Of a DNA stretch of 64,000 bases, positions 11,823 to 24,306 are shown piece by piece. Made by a program: the position numbers and the translations under genes. The stretch spans positions 39,847,979-39,911,978 of the forward strand of contig CM051519.1 in the NCBI GenBank assembly GCA_028015205.1, given 5' to 3'. The notes under the pieces were generated by a model. That model was not told where the DNA came from. It made no database searches and worked only from the letters and a program-made list of their open reading frames with translations. Origin of the DNA: Mytilisepta virgata. Its lineage: Eukaryota > Mollusca > Bivalvia > Mytilida > Mytilidae. Position 1 is the stretch's first letter; each line of letters opens with the position of its first letter.

Positions 11823-12765
11823 CTGTAAATAATTACCTATTAATCTTTTTATATGGTAATTTTTTAGGTTTTTATATATTTTCTAAGATTTAAAAGATAC
11901 CTAATGAATGTTTATCGTTATATACATGTATTATTACATATACTTTAAAAGATAAATAAGACAAATAAGTCATCTTGTAAGTCTTATATAACCTATGTGT
12001 AAAATCAATGTTGATCAATAAATTCTTGTTTAACTTCATCGATTGTATTGTTTTACGATGAGAAACGTTAGCTGCAATAAATGTAAATTTGTGGTTGTTT
12101 TATTATCAGTTCTTTACACTTTATGTCTAATTACTGTACGAAACTTGCAATAAAATAAACTTTCTATCTTGGATAAAATTAGATGGTATTCAATTTTCAT
12201 TCGAGGGATTTTATTGTAACAGTTTTGATGCCAAACTTTCATGATCGTTTTCATTTCATCAGCAAAAAATCCAACTTAAAAGAGTTTGGGTTTTTCCCCC
12301 AACATTTCCATATGTCAATGCTATCGATACAGTTCGACTGGATCCTACTTTTCGAACCGGTCGGTAACGCAGGAAAGACGGTAAATTTTAGTATTTCTTA
12401 GTGAAATCTATTTTTACAAAAATAAACTAATGTGTATTCGGATCTAAAGGAGTCGTTTTTGAAAGAGCATTTCAGGTGTTTATAGAAGGACATTCGTTTT
12501 TCCAAACATTCGCGAAGTCTATTTTCGGGAATATTGAAAGTGTTCTTAAAGGTCTGGTTAATCGTCTGATTTCCAATACATACATGAATTCAACATGATC
12601 TTTGTATATTTCGCTAATTCCGTGTGCAATTGTACATCTTTTGGTTAAATCCTCGTGAAATTTCCCGCAAACAAACGCTAGGAATATCTCTCCGAGTTTT
12701 ACATTGTCGTTATAGAAAAAGATTCTAAAACTCCTGACTCGTTAATTATCAATTTTATCCACTCT

Positions 12766-12830
12766 CGATAATTAAATATTCATTTTCTAAACTCCTCGGA
12801 GTTTGATAATGAAAATTTAATTATCACGAA
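12766..12830. repeat. Short imperfect palindrome
   Basis: Arms of about 30 bp (CGATAATTAAATATTCATTTTC / GATAATGAAAATTTAATTATC) around CTCCTCGGAG. It could be a MITE remnant or a local hairpin. Confidence 0.55.
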
Positions 12831-13021
12831 ACGATAAATTTCATATATACATGTATATATCCCTTAGGATCCAACTGCACTCAAGTTTTCTCTTGTTGAA
12901 AGTAGGATACAAGTAACTGAGGAATCAAAAACTGTACCGTCTTTTCGGTGTTGCACGTTGTACACGATAACCATTACAGGTTTTCGAGTCAAATGCGCAA
13001 TGAAAATGTGGAATAATATAT

Positions 13022-13265
13022 TTTGAAAACTAAGTATTTTGCGAAACAGCTCATACGACAATAGATAACAAAGAAAATAAATGGAATGGTGGGCTGTCAA
13101 AAGGGGCATAAAATGACTTAAATGTATGAAATACACAAGTCCAACAAAACCAAATATAAAACGTAAAAAAAACACAACAATCAAACTAAAAATACCCAGC
13201 GTTCAGACCAATATGGCCTTGATCACGAGCATGTAAAAAATAAAAATAAAAAGGTGTTGACTCTT
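13022..13265 (-). mobile_element. Dispersed repeat, copy 1 (possible Penelope-like 3' part)
   Basis: Closely matches 53942-54196 over about 240 bp, from 'AAACTAAGTAT.TTGCGAAACAGCTCAT.CGACAATAGATAACAA' to 'AAAAGGTGTTGACTCTTTGAAACCC'. On the minus strand the centre reads CGTGATCAAGGCCATATTGGT, a degenerate form of the hammerhead-like block better kept in the other copy. Confidence 0.7.
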
Positions 13266-14540
13266 TGAAACCCAATTCAATGGTTGTAATCAAAAGACAT
13301 TCTATGAAATTTAATTTCCATTTCTTTCAATTTATCAAAACGCATTACAAGGAAAAATATTAATTCTATATTCATTATAAATTATCGTTACATGTAGGTG
13401 CATACATAAATCTAATTAATATCTCTATTGTATTATCAGAATGGCAATTATTGTTCTTTTATTCAGTATACATGTATCTGCTAAATCTATATTGCAATGT
13501 TGATGCACAAAATGTACATTTTGACATTTCTCTGTTAAAAAAAATAGAGATGGCCAAAATTTTAAAATATACATTTAGAACTCAAGCATTGGATCATATT
13601 CATTTTACGGATAGCATTTATGCAAATAGTCATAAACAAAATGTATCGTAATTTTGTATGTAAACTATGTAGATAAAAAAAATAGAAGTATGTCGGTCAT
13701 TTACAGTTTTAATTTGCAATCTCTCTCTGTCGTAAGCAGAAACAACAACAACATCAATTAGACATAAATGACTTACCAAAATGCAAATGATTAATTAGCA
13801 ATGTCGTTTTCAGACGATAATCAATATCACTCAATAGATCTCCTGTATCTTATCTCTTTGTCCACCTATAAAGGTATTCTGTTAACAATCATTGACGGTA
13901 AAATCAATACGTGTTTTAATCATCTCTCGTTAACACTACTCTCATTATTTCTGCTTGCTTGGAGGGAACTGAAGAATAAATGCCATGCTTGATGTCCTTT
14001 GAGAAAACTTACAAGAACTTGTCTCGTTAAAAAGTTGATTACTAACCAACCGTTATTGAACAAATGAAGAATTGAATGTACATGTATATGGAAGGCAAAA
14101 GAAACATAGGTTAACACTACAGTACGGTTTATCTTGCCCAATTTCACGGTATTTTCAACGTTTTCTACATTTAAATGTACGACTAAATAATACATTTGGA
14201 CAACTTTCCTTTATCAGTTCATTGATCGATATACCACGCGTGCAGTTTATAATACGTTTACATAAAAACAAAATAATCTTTTAATCCCTCTGAAAAAATA
14301 AAACATATGACAATTTTAAGAGAACAACTTTAAAATTTATCAAGAAGAATAAAGAATAAGTCGATCAAGAGACTGTCTTATTTTGCCCAATATACATGTA
14401 CCAAATTAGATGTAATGAATCTTGAATTTTAAATTCGTTTTGAATTTTGTGCCTCGTCCAGCAGGTTTTTTTTTTGGCATGAGAGATATGCATAACAGCG
14501 TTTTGAGCTTAAAACTAGAGGCTGCTCACCTGGATTTTAG
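13266..14540. other. Non-coding, nothing recognised
   Basis: AT-rich. Short frames at 13451-13651, 13801-13992 and on the minus strand near 13920-14195 have no domain-like content and no splice support. Confidence 0.4.
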
Positions 14541-14552
14541 TTTCGATCAGGG

Positions 14553-14640
14553 AATTATGGATGAATTATTGTTTAACGTCCAGTGGCAATTACCATAAGG
14601 GCCGATTAAACAACATCATTAAAAATAAAGCATGAAGTCC
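14553..14640 (-). mobile_element. Truncated SINE tail
   Basis: ATGGATGAATTATTGTTTAACGTCCAGTGGCAA is the reverse complement of the 'TTGCCACTGGACGTTA..CAATAATTCATCCAT' tail of the intact SINE at 28070-28426, so this is a 5'-truncated or tail-only copy on the minus strand. Confidence 0.7.
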
Positions 14641-15184
14641 ACGCTTTAACTTTTTTTCAATTGCAGTGACCATATTACTTTATGGTACTGACCCAAGACA
14701 ATATTCAGAAGGGGGGGGGGGTCACCTTGGAACTCTTTAACCACATTTAATCTAAATTGCCCCACTAGTTTCACAAACGAATTAAAATTTTTAAACATAA
14801 ATTTGTTCATTTGGCTATTTTCACTATTACAATGGTAATGGCGGTCATATTAGTCAGAGGCACAAGACATAGTTTTGAAAGGGGACAAGTTAGGACAATA
14901 TCGTCAAAGTTTGTTCTAAATTTCACTAGAAGTTTCAGAGAAAAAAAAATAATATTTTTTTGCTAAGCTGATTTTTCTATTTTTATTATTGGGCATCTGA
15001 GAATCTTCTCCTTATTTTATGGTTCAGTGTAGACAAACTATGGATTCGATCGTGTTTGGATATGACATATAGCTCAAAATAAGAAGAACATTCCATACAG
15101 TACTAAAGGGTAACATTTATACACAGAGTCTTTACCAGTCGTGTTGTTGCCTCTGATTTATCCACTTGGTTATCTTATCGGAGC

Positions 15185-15428
15185 GGGGGCCTCGGTGTCC
15201 GAGTGGACTAGGTAGTTCGTCATGACTACTAATGATCACTAGCCTGTCAACGCTCAGGTTGTGAGTTCGAATCTCACCTGTGGCGGGGTGTGTTCCACTC
15301 CGATCTTAATTGACAAGGATTGCCAATTTTCCTACCGAAGGTCGGTGGTTCTCTCCGGGTACTCCGGCTTCCGCCGCGAAAATAGCCAAATGTGCGGAAA
15401 ACGGCGTAAAGCCCCAACTAAACAAACA
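15185..15428 (+). mobile_element. tRNA-derived SINE, full length, with 13-bp target-site duplication
   Basis: The tRNA-like head has both Pol III boxes: GTGTCCGAGTGGACTAGG (A box) and GGTTGTGAGTTCGAATCTCACC (B box GTTCGAATC). The body contains CCTACCGAAGGTCGGTGG and the tail is AACTAAACAAACA. Flanks 15172-15184 and 15429-15441 are the identical 13-mer ATCTTATCGGAGC, a perfect target-site duplication, so this copy inserted relatively recently. Same family as 307-553. Confidence 0.93.
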
Positions 15429-15441
15429 ATCTTATCGGAGC

Positions 15442-16014
15442 CATTTTAAGCTCGACTAATTGGGTATATTGAGGATTGTCTTGCGATCTATGGTAGATTT
15501 TTTGGTCAATTTATATTCGAAGATGGGGTATCATCTCCATGACATTACTTTATCCTTAGTATTTCATATTTACAGTTTTATTTTACTTATTCTCCCAGAC
15601 CGCTCGTTGCCTCGCTTTATTTTTAGGTGCCCTACGGCCGAGAATTTAGTCAAAAAATCAACCCAGACCACAAGACTAACGAAAGACCCACTTTTGCAAA
15701 CAAGGCTCTCTGCAAGCTAGAGTTAACGTTGCTACTCTCTGTCATCTTTTGCTGCTTATTAAAGAACTGCACGCTATTCGAACTCATAAATGAAAAAAAA
15801 GAAATTAAAAACTATAGGATTCCTATCTTGGTCCTGAACATTAAATATCTGGACAGTCTTCAAACATAGTTACTAAAATTGGAATTGGAATGAATGAAAT
15901 CGAACTGTGCCACTCAGCATGACATTAGATTATATTTCTATGACGTACATTTACTGAAATTATCCACCAAAAACGGGTTTCCGGAGATTACATGTAAGAA
16001 CTGTAAAGTAAAGT
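15442..16014. other. Non-coding, nothing recognised
   Basis: Short overlapping frames only; no splice-supported exon. Confidence 0.4.
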
Positions 16015-16190
16015 ATAAAAATATTTGATTTTTCAGACCCCCCCCCCCCCCAAATATGTATTGGATGTACACCAAAATCAATAGGATTCACAGTCTCATA
16101 TACAAAATGTATATATAGTGTTTATCAACATAATTATAGAAGTTTGTACAAATCAGCTTGGGCGAACTAAAAATAATGTCATGATGGTAA
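16015..16190 (+). repeat. Relic of metallothionein intron 1 (unit 0)
   Basis: GATTTTTCAG, then a C14 tract, then ATATGTATTGGATGTACACCAAAATCAATAGG and TGTACAAATCAGCTTGGGCGAAC. These match intron-1 sequence downstream of both metallothionein first exons (18455-18560 and 23480-23570). No exon-1 sequence lies upstream, so only intron sequence survives here. Confidence 0.75.
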
Positions 16191-18139
16191 AATCTGTAAA
16201 AAGTTTCTTCCAATAACTTATCGTTATAAATTAATAGGTTTCAAAGTCTCATATCATTTAACAACATCCCGAGGTTTGCTAGAAAGCAGTAGATACAATA
16301 TAAAGATACTGTAAATTCTCAAAATCTTTTTTTTTAAATCCCTTTTTCCCAAAAAACTAGAAAAATAAAACTCATCTAAATAGAATATGCACATATTCGG
16401 AAGATGCCTATTCCTTATGTGGAATTTCAATACAGTCCAGAGCATAAGGCAGAATAATTCATTCTTACAAAAAAAATAGTTATTTAAATCTATGAATTCT
16501 TAGTTAAAAATTGTGTTTTTTCCCCTAAAAACGAGAAAAGCTAAAACTACCAAAATGAAATATGCGCCGCATCTTTACATGGTGCATAATAATTGAAAGA
16601 AATTTCCAGTTAAAAGCACACTATAGGTGATTGCTCAGTAAAAATATTTTTCTCCCAAAACAAGCACACCGAATTTTTTATTTTACAAAATATACTAAAA
16701 CGTGTAATTCCAGGTGCCCCTTTTCACCACATTTTTTGAGCCTGCATTTTCCACCAAATTCTATATCCTGCATTTTTTAAAATTTATTTATCCCCCCCCC
16801 CCCCCACCTCCCTTCTTTCAAAACAAACACAAATGGTTGTTGGATTACTCTAGATTTTATATTTAGTTAAGGATCCAAGGCTTCCAGTATAGACATTGAG
16901 AAGCATATATAGAAAGATAGATAGATAGATGTGAGTTATAATTATATTATTATACATATATATTTTGATCTATAATATTAATTTCCCTACTACACCCATA
17001 GGCACGAGTCAATGTTATGTAAAATACATGTATTATAAAAAACACAATTGTTAAAAAAGGGTTAAGGGTCATTTGAGGCCGTTAAATGACCAGAACAGGA
17101 ATAATTACGATATAGTTAACTCGTACCACGGGTAGCTCAAAATCTAATTAAGTTAATTTAATATTTATCATTCTACCTTTATATATGTGTTTCAGTAACC
17201 CCAAAAATGTTGTTTATTACTGTAAGGTTGTACATTTGTTGTGTATTTGTATTAGATTTGACAGGGGGAGAGGTCCTGAACGTTTCCCCATACTTCATGT
17301 ACTTGAGCCTGTACCTTTGGATAGGATACCCCCCCCCCCCCCCCCCCGGCCACCGCCCACATACACATATTTCATTTCTTTAATCAAATTATGTTATTTT
17401 TTAAAAGGGGGGGGGGGGAGGTTACAAACTTTAAATATTTAAATGGGGTAAAAAAAATTGTGCCATTTAAATGGGGTCAGACATATTTGAAAATTAGAAA
17501 ATAAAGATTAGTAAGCAAGTGAACCGAAATCTAGGGGAAAGTCTAATTTAGCTCAAATTGTACCAATTTATAAACGTTGTACGGTTCATTTTTCGTTAAT
17601 CGAAATCATTACAACTTTTCTATCAGCTTATACAAATGTTACAGCTCCTATACAAAGCAATATCAAAAAGGGAAACAATCAAAAGAGTTAGATCATACTT
17701 GTAACAATTTTAAAATAGAGGACAAAAATTATAGTCTTAAAATACCACTGATTAATCGTATCAGATATAATTTATTTGTCATAGTCTTTAACGTGATGCC
17801 TATTAAAAAAAACCTCATCTTTTCAGTAATACATGTAGGTTCTAAGTTTTCTTTTAAGAAGGACTCTTTATTGTCAGAATCGACAATCGACAATTTCCCC
17901 AAAATATCACAGTATTTAACAGTTTAGTGCGAATGTGCGGAGGTTAACCATACAGGTATATCAGGGCGACCGAGAATAAGGGCGAACGGACCTGTATTAG
18001 AGCTAACCTGTTATTGCAATAGAAATTCAATAGGAGGAAAATAGGCAGGATCAACCATTTCATCCTAGACCCCCCCCCCCCCAAAAAAAAAAAAAAAATA
18101 AATAAATAAAAATAAAAAAAAACCAACAACCGGCAATGG
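16191..18139. other. Non-coding, rich in poly-C/poly-G tracts
   Basis: Holds C or G runs of 10-17 bases near 16793-16805, 17331-17347 and 17406-17418, a (TAGA)n patch near 16917-16930 and AT-rich filler. The plus-strand frame 17577-17927 (116 codons) has AT-driven composition and no domain. Confidence 0.5.
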
Positions 18140-18199
18140 CGCTAAATTGACCTTGAACCTCAAGCATTAACTACGCAGTTGTTAATTTGAAAATTCAAA

Positions 18200-18227
18200 A
18201 TGTCGGAACCTTGCAATTGCATAGAAA
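18200..18227 (+). CDS. MT: Metallothionein coding exon 1, copy 1
   Basis: A 28-nt exon: ATG then codons for M-S-E-P-C-N-C-I-E plus the first base of the next codon, followed at once by the strong donor GTAAGTA. Mussel metallothioneins begin M-x-x-P-C-N-C-I-E-T and their first intron falls at this place; the leftover A joins CA of exon 2 (29151) to make ACA (Thr). So this exon can be spliced in frame to exon 2 about 10.9 kb away. It is one of two intact copies; the other (23213) is closer to exon 2. The upstream match between the copies (ACCTTGAACCTCAAGCATTAAC) suggests a duplicated promoter/5' UTR. I see no exact TGCRCNC metal-response element nearby by eye. Confidence 0.72.
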
Positions 18228-18600
18228 GTAAGTAAAACTGTTGAAGTTTGTAGAAACCATTCATCTTTATATGCCAGACTAGACCAATATCATACGGTAC
18301 ATATACAGTACCTATGTGATAAAGGCCATCTACTAAATACTGCATGGCGAATGCAAAATCTCGAATTCGAGACGTTTTGGCCATAAACCAGTTCGGTCCG
18401 GCGTCATTTCGGCCTTAACCAGTTCGGCCTTGGTCGGTTCAGAAGAAAAAAAAATTCCCAAAATATGTATTGGATTGACACCAGTCTCCTAGCGTTCAAC
18501 AAAATATTGAAGACTGTACAAATCAGCTGGGGCGAACTAAAGATATTAGTACTGTCATTATGGTAATTTCTCAAAATCTGAAAAAAATCAAATTATCAGA
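18228..18600 (+). repeat. Duplicated metallothionein intron-1 start (unit 1)
   Basis: Matches 23241-23600 in order: TTGTAGAAACCAT, ATCATACGGTACA, TACTAAATACTGCATGGCGAATGC, TCTCGAATTCGAGAC, CCATAAACCAGTTCGG, GTATTGGATTGACACCA. It also matches unit 0 at 16100-16190 by CTGTACAAATCAGCTGGGGCGAAC. Divergence is visible by eye, so the duplication is not recent. Confidence 0.85.
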
Positions 18601-18726
18601 GCGAACGGATCCGGATTCAATATATACGTGATATATTTCAAGCAATAGAAATTCAAATTTTATTTCAAATTAAAAAAAATTTAATCAGTTAAAATCCAAC
18701 AAAGTATTGTCATCAACAACAATACA

Positions 18727-19896
18727 AATCAGAGGCACCTGGGGAATGGATTAAGTGTGTTGCATCCCCCTTTTCCCAGCAACACCACATGGTGAAAAAA
18801 AAACATATTTAAGGTTGTGTGGTGTTAATACATGATCTTTTTCATATTGCCCGTGTTTTCATCTCTAAAATGATATCGTCCCTCGGGACCGATATCAAGG
18901 TCTCGGGCTAATAGCTGGGGCAATATGAAAAAGATCATGTATTAACACCACACAAACTTAAATATGTGTTTTTTCACCATTTTATGCAAGAAATAAACGC
19001 AATAACCAATACTAAAGTCATAAGTTATACATTTTTATTTGCCTCTTACACGTACCTCATCGGAAACCCACGGCCTATGGCGCCGTAGTAATGGAAGCAA
19101 AGCGTAAGACACATGGGTTTCTGACGATGCTTACACCCCGAAGGAGCAATAGCTACAAAAAAAAAACAAACAAACAGAACAACAAATTAAAGAATTATGA
19201 AATATGTTTGCTCGCCTGACCTCGGTGAAAGAGACTGTTTCAAAAAGGAGCCCAGCAATCTCGCTTGTTCTTTTGATTCTAGATTTAAAATATAGTTTAA
19301 TTTTTCCTCCTTTGTCATAATTTCTTCATAATAAGATCTTTTCGTAAAAATTCATTTAATTGACAATTTAATATGAAATGAGACTCATCCTCAATTTCAT
19401 TGCAAGTGCTGCATAATCTTAAGTTTTTGGTATTTTTTTATATTTGTCTCTTCAATTAATAAAAGATGATCGCTAATTCTAATCTGGCATATAATTTTTT
19501 TTTTTATATTCGGGATTAGGACTGTATAAATAATTTTCACCATGATACCCATTTTTACCGGATTTATATGTTTGAAGTTTACTATTTTGGTCTATATTAT
19601 CTATTTTCTCTTGGAAATTCTTTTGGTATTGATTGCTGGACTCCCTCCTGTAACTTCTCTTGTCTGATTTATAATTAAAATCTATAGTATTATTATATTG
19701 TATTTATAGTTGAAACATCATGGTGCAAGTGTAATTCATTTCTCACATATTTCACATAAGTATACTGTGTATAAATATAGTGTATTCTTCTTGACTGACA
19801 ATGACACAGAATTTTTATTTAATGATAATGAAGGGGTGTTGCAGAGAAAAAAGGAAGTTGCAACACACTAAATCCATACCCCAGGTGCCTGTGATT
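18727..19896. mobile_element. Fold-back element with nested palindrome
   Basis: Outer inverted repeats: AATCAGAGGCACCTGGGGAA at the left and CCCCAGGTGCCTGTGATT at the right, continuing inward (GTGTTGCATCCCCC.TTTTCCC / GAAAAAAGGAAGTTGCAACAC). Within it, 18790-18980 is an almost perfect palindrome (TTAAGGTTGTGTGGTGTTAA...TTAACACCACACAAACTTAA). No transposase frame, so probably a non-autonomous fold-back DNA transposon. A partial relative sits at 25196-25700. Confidence 0.75.
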
Positions 19897-22800
19897 ACAA
19901 AGAACATTTAATTTGCACATACATATACACAAAAAAATTCATAAAGTTTCACCGTAACAATAAATGTTATCACATATTTTATTCAAATAACGCTGATTTT
20001 GCAGATGTAATAAAAACATAATTTGATAGATGTTATTTGCCCCCGGGGAAATAACATCTGCCCTCTCGTGAACTTCGGCGACGTCACTTCCGCTCAGCTG
20101 TAGGTAATCGTCTGGTCATTACTTATGGTGAATTAACCGTTCATAAATGTTCTAGACAGTTTCAAATAGGGGCTTATAAAATCTATTTGTAGATCTCGGG
20201 GGGTCGGGGGGGGGGGGGGGATACAGGAACTGAAGTTGCATTCTTTTCTATTCTCCAATTGAAAGAAATAACACTCTTTAAGGTCAAGGCGAAGTAATTG
20301 AACGCCATCTAGTGTTCATTTGTTTGCCGTTTCAAGAGTAACATCCCCTTGTCATTGTATTACGTCCCCGACTGATTGTCTGATTTCGTATTTATGACGT
20401 TGACTCCGGAGGGGCAATGTCGTCGCTCCAAGGTAGAAATAATGGTGTGTTCAAACGTACAATTATTGCGCAACGTTTCGAATCGTTTCAAAACGCATTG
20501 TGCGTTTACGGGTCTCTTCATTTTAGCTTAAACTCATTCGAAAAGCATAATTTAGTCGTGTAAACGCATATTCAGACTAATTCGTTTCAGAATCACAAGT
20601 ACGTGTTAGTTAATATTATGCAGGTAATTTGTATAGTTTAAATTTTAGGTATTTTTATAAAGTATAGTGTACTACCTCCATGGTATTACCACGCCTTAAG
20701 CCATATTTTTTTTCACATTTAGGTCACAGCTACACTGTTATAGCTTTACTAAACATCTCAACTCCTCAGACCTGTTAGAACTAAGTAAATAACCCGAATT
20801 CATATATCATCTAACGCCATTTCTACTTTGATGGAGAAATTAAAAAAATCAAGATGATAGATGGCCAGTCTTCATCGTCCTTTTTAAAAAAAAAATTGAT
20901 ACTTTTATTTTTTATTAAATGTATTTGCAATTTATCTGTTCTCACGAATTTGCCTGGTGGAATTAGTTCGAACCGCTTCGGTATTTTTTCGGTATTTGAA
21001 TATTGGGAATAATCAACATCCAGACCGACCAAGGTTAGCTTAATTTTATTACCCCATGATGCATTGAAAATGCACATTTATTTTTATTTATTTCGTTTTG
21101 GTTAATAATTAGGCCACACAAAATTGATTTTTAGTTTTTTGGATTTTATGGTAAATATAGGTGCGAGAGAGCAAAAAGTAAAAAAAAAATCGTGCGGACT
21201 AGTTTTTATCAAGCGAAGATCAAACTTAAGTACGACCCAAATTTTGACTAAAGTATTGTAAAATATGGAAGAAATTCAAATTTTTACAAAATTTTAGGAG
21301 CGGGCGAAAAATTTTCCTTTTAATTTGTTGAAAAATAAAAAATAAGAGGCGAATTTGGAGCATTTATTTCTAGATGTAGCGACAAAAAAAATTTAGCGGC
21401 GAAATCCAAAGACCTATAAATCAATTTGGTTTTTTGCCTTATTTGTTTAACGGCGAATAGTTCAGTCAAAATAAGACATTATAAGCACCCACTGTTTGAA
21501 AAATGTTTCCAGACGTGAGTTATCCTTACGGATCTTTACACCCCTGCTGATCTCTCGCATGCCAGAAGTTTTTGGTTAAACGTTTTAATTTTGTGATAAT
21601 GACAATACCCTCTAAATTTTATGCACATTGAAATAAAAAACGGTGTTTTCAAATTACGTGGAATTGGTTCCCTTGACGCACTTTGATTTTTTTATTTTGT
21701 TAAGCTTGACCAAAGTTTAACGCACTTTGAATTTGGAAAATATAAGTAATAAGTAGTAATGTATTTCTTATACACATTCCATATAGCGGGAGGGGGGGGG
21801 GGGGGTAAAAGAACAATGTAGGTTTTAAACGTAAGAAACTTTTGAATGCTTAATATTTTATGGGACTATAAGGATACAGTGGCAATACAAATCATCCATC
21901 TACAACATGAAAATCAAACACCGTCATTCAACAATTAATAAATAAAATCTGCAACTCCTTAAAGAAAGTTAAACGAAATATAAATAAATAAACAGAATGG
22001 TAACTAAATAAATAAATAAAAATAAATAAATAATAAAAAAACATCAAAATGAAAAAATGTGCATCAAGTGAAAGGAAAAGATTTGCTGTTCGTCCTATAA
22101 TTATTATCTACAATACATTAACGTTATCGAACGTCGGAAAACATGACGTTGCCTGAAAAAAATCACCAAAATTAGTACCTTGATGTTACCCTCAGCAGCA
22201 GATACCACGAAATCAAGCATGGGGACTCCCAAATATTTTTATATCATCGGAAAGCTCGTGGATGAGGGAATATAATATTAGTTTTTCATGAAACTGTAGG
22301 ATTAACATCGATTATTTTTATTGACTTTTCGAACAAAATTTTCGAAACTTTGACGTTTTCCCTATATATCCTATGTTAAAAGTTAATTTCAGAACGCATT
22401 TTCAAAGGGTTATAGCTAAAAAAAAAAAAATAAGCATGGGTACCCCCTTTTTTATTTCATATTCCGATGTATTTCGATTAGCTTTACATACTGATAAAAA
22501 ATTGGAAAACTGTAGGATACTTTCAATTACTTCGGCTTGACCTTAATAGCTGTAGCATTGTGAATATGCATCTTTATTCAGGGATGTCGAAAAATCTCAT
22601 GTACATATACCCAATGTGTGTCTACTCAGTACTGTGTGGAATTATGATTATTATAATAAAACACAAAGTACAGAGAAAATGATGTTATATTCCATTCATA
22701 GAGACTGCTATTTGTTTACGAAATGGACCTATGTGCATGTGATGTGTGTTGCAAAGATCTGAACTAATCTTGTTTTAAATTTACAAATGAAAAGTATAGG

Positions 22801-22950
22801 CAAATGTATTATTATAAAAACAAATTCATAGTATATACCAATTTTATTTACTCTAGTGATTTCATAGGAATAAATATCCCTTTTACTTTCTGGGCATTGC
22901 TCAAAAATAAATTTTCTGATTCGACTTGGCTAGTAAAAAAATAATTTGGT
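19897..22950. other. Non-coding, no gene recognised
   Basis: Contains a short palindrome near 20031-20059 (AGATGTTATTTGCCCCCGGGG), G tracts at about 20206-20220 and 21790-21805, (AAAT)n patches near 21995-22040, and AT-rich filler. A minus-strand 84-codon frame at 20823-21077 has no recognisable domain. Confidence 0.45.
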
Positions 22951-23084
22951 TTGATTGTAGTCGAGAGAAAAAACAAAAATTGTGTCCATACCTACCATAA
23001 CACCCCCCCCCACCCCCCTTTGCAGTTAAAAGATTGTCCCCTAAGATTTTTAATGATTAAAAAACAACCCAAATTTTGGCGAAA

Positions 23085-23212
23085 AGATAGCAGGAAAATA
23101 GGCAGGATCAAAAATTTTATCCAGCGACCTCCCTCCCCCCTGCTAAAAATCGAATGGTAATGTTGACGCTTAATCGACCTTGAACCTCAAGCATTAACAT
23201 TTTTAAACCATA
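23085..23212 (+). promoter_or_regulatory. Candidate 5' flank / 5' UTR of metallothionein first exon, copy 2
   Basis: AGGAAAATAGGCAGGATCAA, a C-rich tract and then GACCTTGAACCTCAAGCATTAAC precede the ATG, and the same blocks in the same order precede copy 1 (18038-18199). Conservation of flank plus exon argues that each copy carried its own promoter. No convincing TATA box or exact metal-response core seen. Confidence 0.45.
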
Positions 23213-23240
23213 ATGTCGGAACCCTGCAATTGCATAGACA
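23213..23240 (+). CDS. MT: Metallothionein coding exon 1, copy 2
   Basis: A 28-nt exon: ATG, codons for M-S-E-P-C-N-C-I-D, one extra base, then the donor GTAAGTG. It differs from copy 1 by synonymous CCT/CCC and by Glu to Asp at residue 9. Both P-C-N-C cysteines are kept. Splicing in phase 1 to exon 2 at 29151 restores Thr10 and gives a 74-residue, 21-cysteine protein. Being the nearer copy (5.9 kb intron), this is my preferred first exon, with copy 1 as an alternative or a relic. Confidence 0.78.
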
Positions 23241-23600
23241 GTAAGTGAAATTGTAGACGTTTGTAGAAACCATATCTTTATTATATCAAGTTAGATCAAT
23301 CTATATCATACGGTACACCATCTGCAGTGTTTGTCAACTAGTACCTATTAAAGGACCATTAACTAAATACTGCATGGCGAATGCGCGATCTCGAATTCGA
23401 GACATTTCGGCCATAAACCAGTTCGGCCCGGCGTCACTTCGTCCATTAACCAGTTCGGCCTTCGTCGATTCGGTGCTATCTGATTTTTCAGGGAAAAAAT
23501 ATTTTCTCAAAATATGTATTGGATTGACACCAAAATCAATAGGTTTCACAGTCTCATAGCGTTTAAGGTAGATCAATATTAATATTTTTAGCAGATAGAT
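23241..23600 (+). repeat. Duplicated metallothionein intron-1 start (unit 2)
   Basis: Counterpart of 18228-18600 and, in its last part (TTTTTCAG to CAATAGGTTTCACAGTCTCATA), of 16030-16110. It includes the palindromic TCTCGAATTCGAGA and the repeated ACCAGTTCGGCC motif. Confidence 0.85.
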
Positions 23601-24228
23601 TTTTTAAATTTTTTCCATGCAGGATGTTGGATGGATATACTTTGAAATTTCAATTTAAAAAACATAGGTCACCGTTCTTGATTTAAAGATAATTGAGTCT
23701 TGATGTTGGTAAATTTTATATAGACTAGACATTGAACCCGCGCGAGCGCGGGAAAATAAGCTTTTTTTTTGTGGTGGCCATATTGACTATAAAAATTTGT
23801 TCCGGCCATGCCATTCATGGAACAGGAACTCAATATGGATGATGTGGCAGGCTTCCATAAACTTTCCTGTTAAGTAGATGGTATCAACTGATAGTTTCAT
23901 GTCTATATGTGCTGCATGTAGTCTTCTTAGAAATGAATTTTAATGCAGACTTTAACCAAAGTCAATGAAGCGTGAAATGTAGGTCATCGTGACCCAATTG
24001 TCATGGCTGTTCGTTACTACCGAAGATGTATCCACTGATGCAGTAGACTGTATGCCACGTACAATTACCAAAATGGACCTTAAGGTGCCATCAAAGTCAA
24101 AATCTATGACGAAAACACAACCACATAAATTGTCAATATTTTTATTGTTATAATTAATTCTGAACTGGAACTTGATGAAACGCTTTCATTAAATACACAT
24201 TTCATAATGCATTACCTTTTTCCTTCAG
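23601..24228. other. Intron sequence with dispersed repeat
   Basis: Contains a GC-rich palindrome CCCGCGCGAGCGCGGG near 23739-23755 and, at about 23970-24050, a copy of the repeat found at 2430-2665. No exon recognised. Confidence 0.45.
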
Positions 24229-24306
24229 AATAAATATGAAAATGAAATTGTAGATGTAAACATTTCCTTAGTGACGGATGAATTTTTCAAAAGATGCCGC
24301 GAGTTA
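24229..24306 (+). CDS. Orphan exon-like segment
   Basis: A 78-nt open segment flanked by a strong acceptor (CCTTTTTCCTTCAG) and a strong donor (TTA|GTAAGA), phase 0 at both ends. It encodes 26 residues beginning NKYENEIVDVNISLVTDEFF and ending KRCREL, more charged and balanced than chance AT-rich frames. It lies inside the metallothionein intron on the same strand. I do not recognise it. It may be an exon of a nested gene, a relic exon carried in by duplication, or chance. Confidence 0.35.

Noticed and set aside
15185..15270. tRNA gene
   Set aside because: A and B boxes are present, but there is no matching acceptor stem or cloverleaf I can close. The sequence continues into a SINE body with a target-site duplication.
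17577..17927. 116-codon plus-strand frame
   Set aside because: AT-driven composition (Asn, Lys, Ile, Phe, Tyr), no splice or domain support.
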